Shown: in pieces, positions 62,507 through 64,000 of the stretch
Layout: the number at the start of each line of letters is the position of its first letter
Position numbering within the stretch: the stretch's first letter is position 1
DNA from: Isoperla grammatica
Lineage: Eukaryota > Arthropoda > Insecta > Plecoptera > Perlodidae
Assembly: GCA_945910005.1 (NCBI GenBank)
Contig: OX246743.1
Coordinates: forward strand, 14,118,587-14,182,586
DNA: 64,000 nt
Reading direction: 5' to 3'
The notes under the pieces: model-generated
The model's input: the letters and a program-made list of their open reading frames with translations, nothing else
Told to the model about the DNA's origin: nothing
Databases searched by the model: none
Position numbers and translations under genes: made by a program

Positions 62507-64000
62507 AAGCGCAGGGTTTATCAAGTACAGTCACCTTCACAAGCGAGAAAACATGCGTTGTCTTCATATGTTGCATGTAGTTGCTCTTTTGTCACTGACT
62601 TAGCGCGGGGTTTATCAAGTACAGTCACCTTCACAAGCGAGGAAACATGCGTTGTCCAAATATGTTCAAGAAGTGGCTTTCATGTCACTGACTTAGCGCA
62701 GGGTTTATCAAGTACAGTCACCTTCACAAGCGAGTAAACATGCGTTGTCTTCATTTGTTGCATGTAGTTGCACTCATGTCACTGACTTAGCGCAGGGTTT
62801 ATCAAGTACAGTCACCGTCACAAGCGAGGAAACACGCGTTGTCTTCATATGTTGCATGTAGTTGCTCTCATGTCAGTGACTTAGCGCAGGGTTTATCAAG
62901 TACAGTCACCTACACAAGCGAGGAAACATGCGTTGTCCTCATATGTTGCATGTAGTTGCTCTCATGTCACTGACTTAGCGCAGGGTTTATCAAGTACAGT
63001 CACCGTCACAAGCGAGGAAACATGCGTTGTCTTCATATGTTGCATGTAGTTGCTCTCATGTCACTGACTTAGCGCAGGGTTTATCAAGTACAGTCACCTT
63101 CACAAGCGAAGAAACATGCGTTGTCCACATATGTTGCATGTAGTTGCGGTCATGTCACTGACTTAGCGCAGGGTTTATCACGTACAGTCACCTTCACAAG
63201 CGAGGAAACATGCGTTGTCTTCATATGTTGCATGAAGTGGCTTTCATATCACTGTTTTAGCGCAGGGTTTTTCAAGTACAGTCACCGTCAAAAGCGAGGA
63301 AACATTAGTTCTCTTCATATGTTGCATGTAGTTGCTCTCATGTCACTAACTTAGCGCAGGGTTTATCACGTACAGTCACTTTCACAAGCGAGAAAACATG
63401 CGTTTTCTTCATATGCTGCATGTAGTTGCTCTCATGTCACTGACTTAGCGCAGGGTTTATCTAGTACAGTTTCCGTCACAAGCGAGAAAACATGCGTTGT
63501 CTTCATTGGTTGCATGTAGTTGCTCGTATGTCACTGACTTAGCGCAGGGTTTATCAAGTTCAGTCACCGTCACAAGCGAGAAAACATGCGTTGTCCTTAA
63601 ATGTTGCATGAACTGGCCTTCATGTCACTGACTTAGCGCAGGGTATATCACGTACAGTAACTTTCCCAAGCGAGGAAACATGTGTTGTCTTCATATGTTG
63701 CATGTAGTTGCTCTCATGTCACTGACTTAGCGCAGGGTTTATCACGTACAGTCACCGTCACAAGCGAGGAAACATGCGATGTCTTCATATGTTGCATGTA
63801 GTTGCTCTCATGTCACTGACTTAGCGCAGGGTTTATCAAGTACAGTCACCTTCACAAGCGAGGAAACATGCGTTGTCCTAATATGTTGCATGTAGTTGCT
63901 CTCATGTCACTGACTTAGCGCAGGGTTTATCAAGTACATTCACCTTCACATGCGAGGAAACATGCGTTGTCTTCACATGTTGCATGTAGTTGCTCTCATG
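62507..64000 (+). repeat. Second 10,081-bp period continuing past the window
   Basis: This matches 52426-53919 at offset 10,081, with the private GAGAAAACATGCG mark (62545 region) and GCTCGTATG (63522 against 53441). The repeat is cut by the window end at 64000. At least 5,073 bp of the second period are visible. Its continued identity suggests a very recent tandem duplication or an assembly duplication. Confidence 0.85.

Larger units (their letters stand above)
1..64000 (+). repeat. 94-bp satellite DNA array filling the whole window
   Basis: The motif AAGCGAGGAAACATGCG recurs every 94 bp from the first base to the last, always in this orientation. Examples of exact 94-bp steps are 186 to 280 and 2249 to 2343. 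Landmarks inside a monomer are CATATG (bases 25-30), GTCACTGACTTAGCGC (51-66) and GTACAGTCAC (79-88). Monomers differ by substitutions and small indels, mostly in bases 21-50 and at bases 61, 78 and 89-91. No non-satellite DNA interrupts the array and neither end is an array edge. Arrays of this length and homogeneity are typical of eukaryotic heterochromatin; centromeric location is inference only. I do not recognise the family. Confidence 0.98.

Noticed and set aside
1..64000. CRISPR-like array
   Set aside because: Repeats are contiguous with no unique spacers, the period is 94 bp, and variation is shared between many copies.
1..64000. CENP-B box
   Set aside because: No monomer shows the TTCG followed by A and CGGG pattern of the 17-bp vertebrate box. 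Variants with CATTCGTTCT lack the CGGG end.
1..64000. Coding tandem repeat such as a mucin or other surface protein
   Set aside because: The 94-bp period is not a multiple of three, stops occur in the consensus in plus-strand frames, and indels of 1-3 bp are tolerated everywhere.
1..64000. Ribosomal DNA spacer or telomeric repeat
   Set aside because: No rRNA sequence and no short G-rich telomere motif is present anywhere in the window.
1..64000. Inverted monomers or a switch in array orientation
   Set aside because: Every AAGCGAGG and GTCACTGAC landmark I followed is in the plus orientation. I found no reversed block, although I could not run an exhaustive search.

Overview
The whole 64,000-base window is one head-to-tail tandem array of a satellite DNA. 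I see no unique sequence, no protein-coding gene, no RNA gene, no transposon and no array edge: the repeat runs through both ends of the window. The basic monomer is 94 bp and about 45% GC. The copy at 2249-2342 matches the consensus that I use for numbering, with monomer base 1 being the first A of AAGCGAGG. About 680 monomers fit in the window, all in the same orientation. The commonest length variants are 93 bp (two classes, each with a 1-bp loss) and a marker monomer of only 41 bp. An array of this size and kind points to a eukaryotic chromosome, probably centromeric, pericentromeric or other heterochromatin. Nothing in the sequence identifies the species.

On top of the 94-bp period there is a layered higher-order structure, read from conserved variant monomers and from offsets between identical variants. 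Left part (1-3000): older-looking mosaic pieces that recur elsewhere in the window. Region 3001-28068: a ~3.42-kb higher-order unit (36 monomers plus the 41-bp one; A and B copies) and a related, divergent unit (C), joined in the order A, B, C, A-tail, A', B', C', B'', C''. This gives a long 9,467-bp offset duplication and a 6,141-bp (B+C) tandem repeat. Region 28069-38719: a mosaic of rearranged pieces, including a 1,126-bp 12-monomer tandem duplication. Region 38720-64000: the most recently amplified part. It has a block X (38720-43603) repeated at 47542-52425 and again from 58928, a block (52426-58927) that copies 25319-31820 at an offset of 27,107 bp, and a final 10,081-bp tandem period that continues past the window end with no difference I could see. 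Inside X are two smaller tandem duplications, of 376 bp (4 monomers) and 1,313 bp (14 monomers).

No genes work together here. All open reading frames are by-products of the repeat. A 94-bp unit shifts frame at each step, and runs of 93-bp monomers hold one frame open for up to 137 codons. The points most worth a second look are the nested amplification history, the 41-bp marker monomer, an imperfect hairpin in the conserved half of every monomer, and the CpG pattern. I found no evidence for a new enzymatic or defence system. Block limits are accurate to roughly one monomer unless a precise point is stated, because homologous junctions cannot be placed inside identical sequence.
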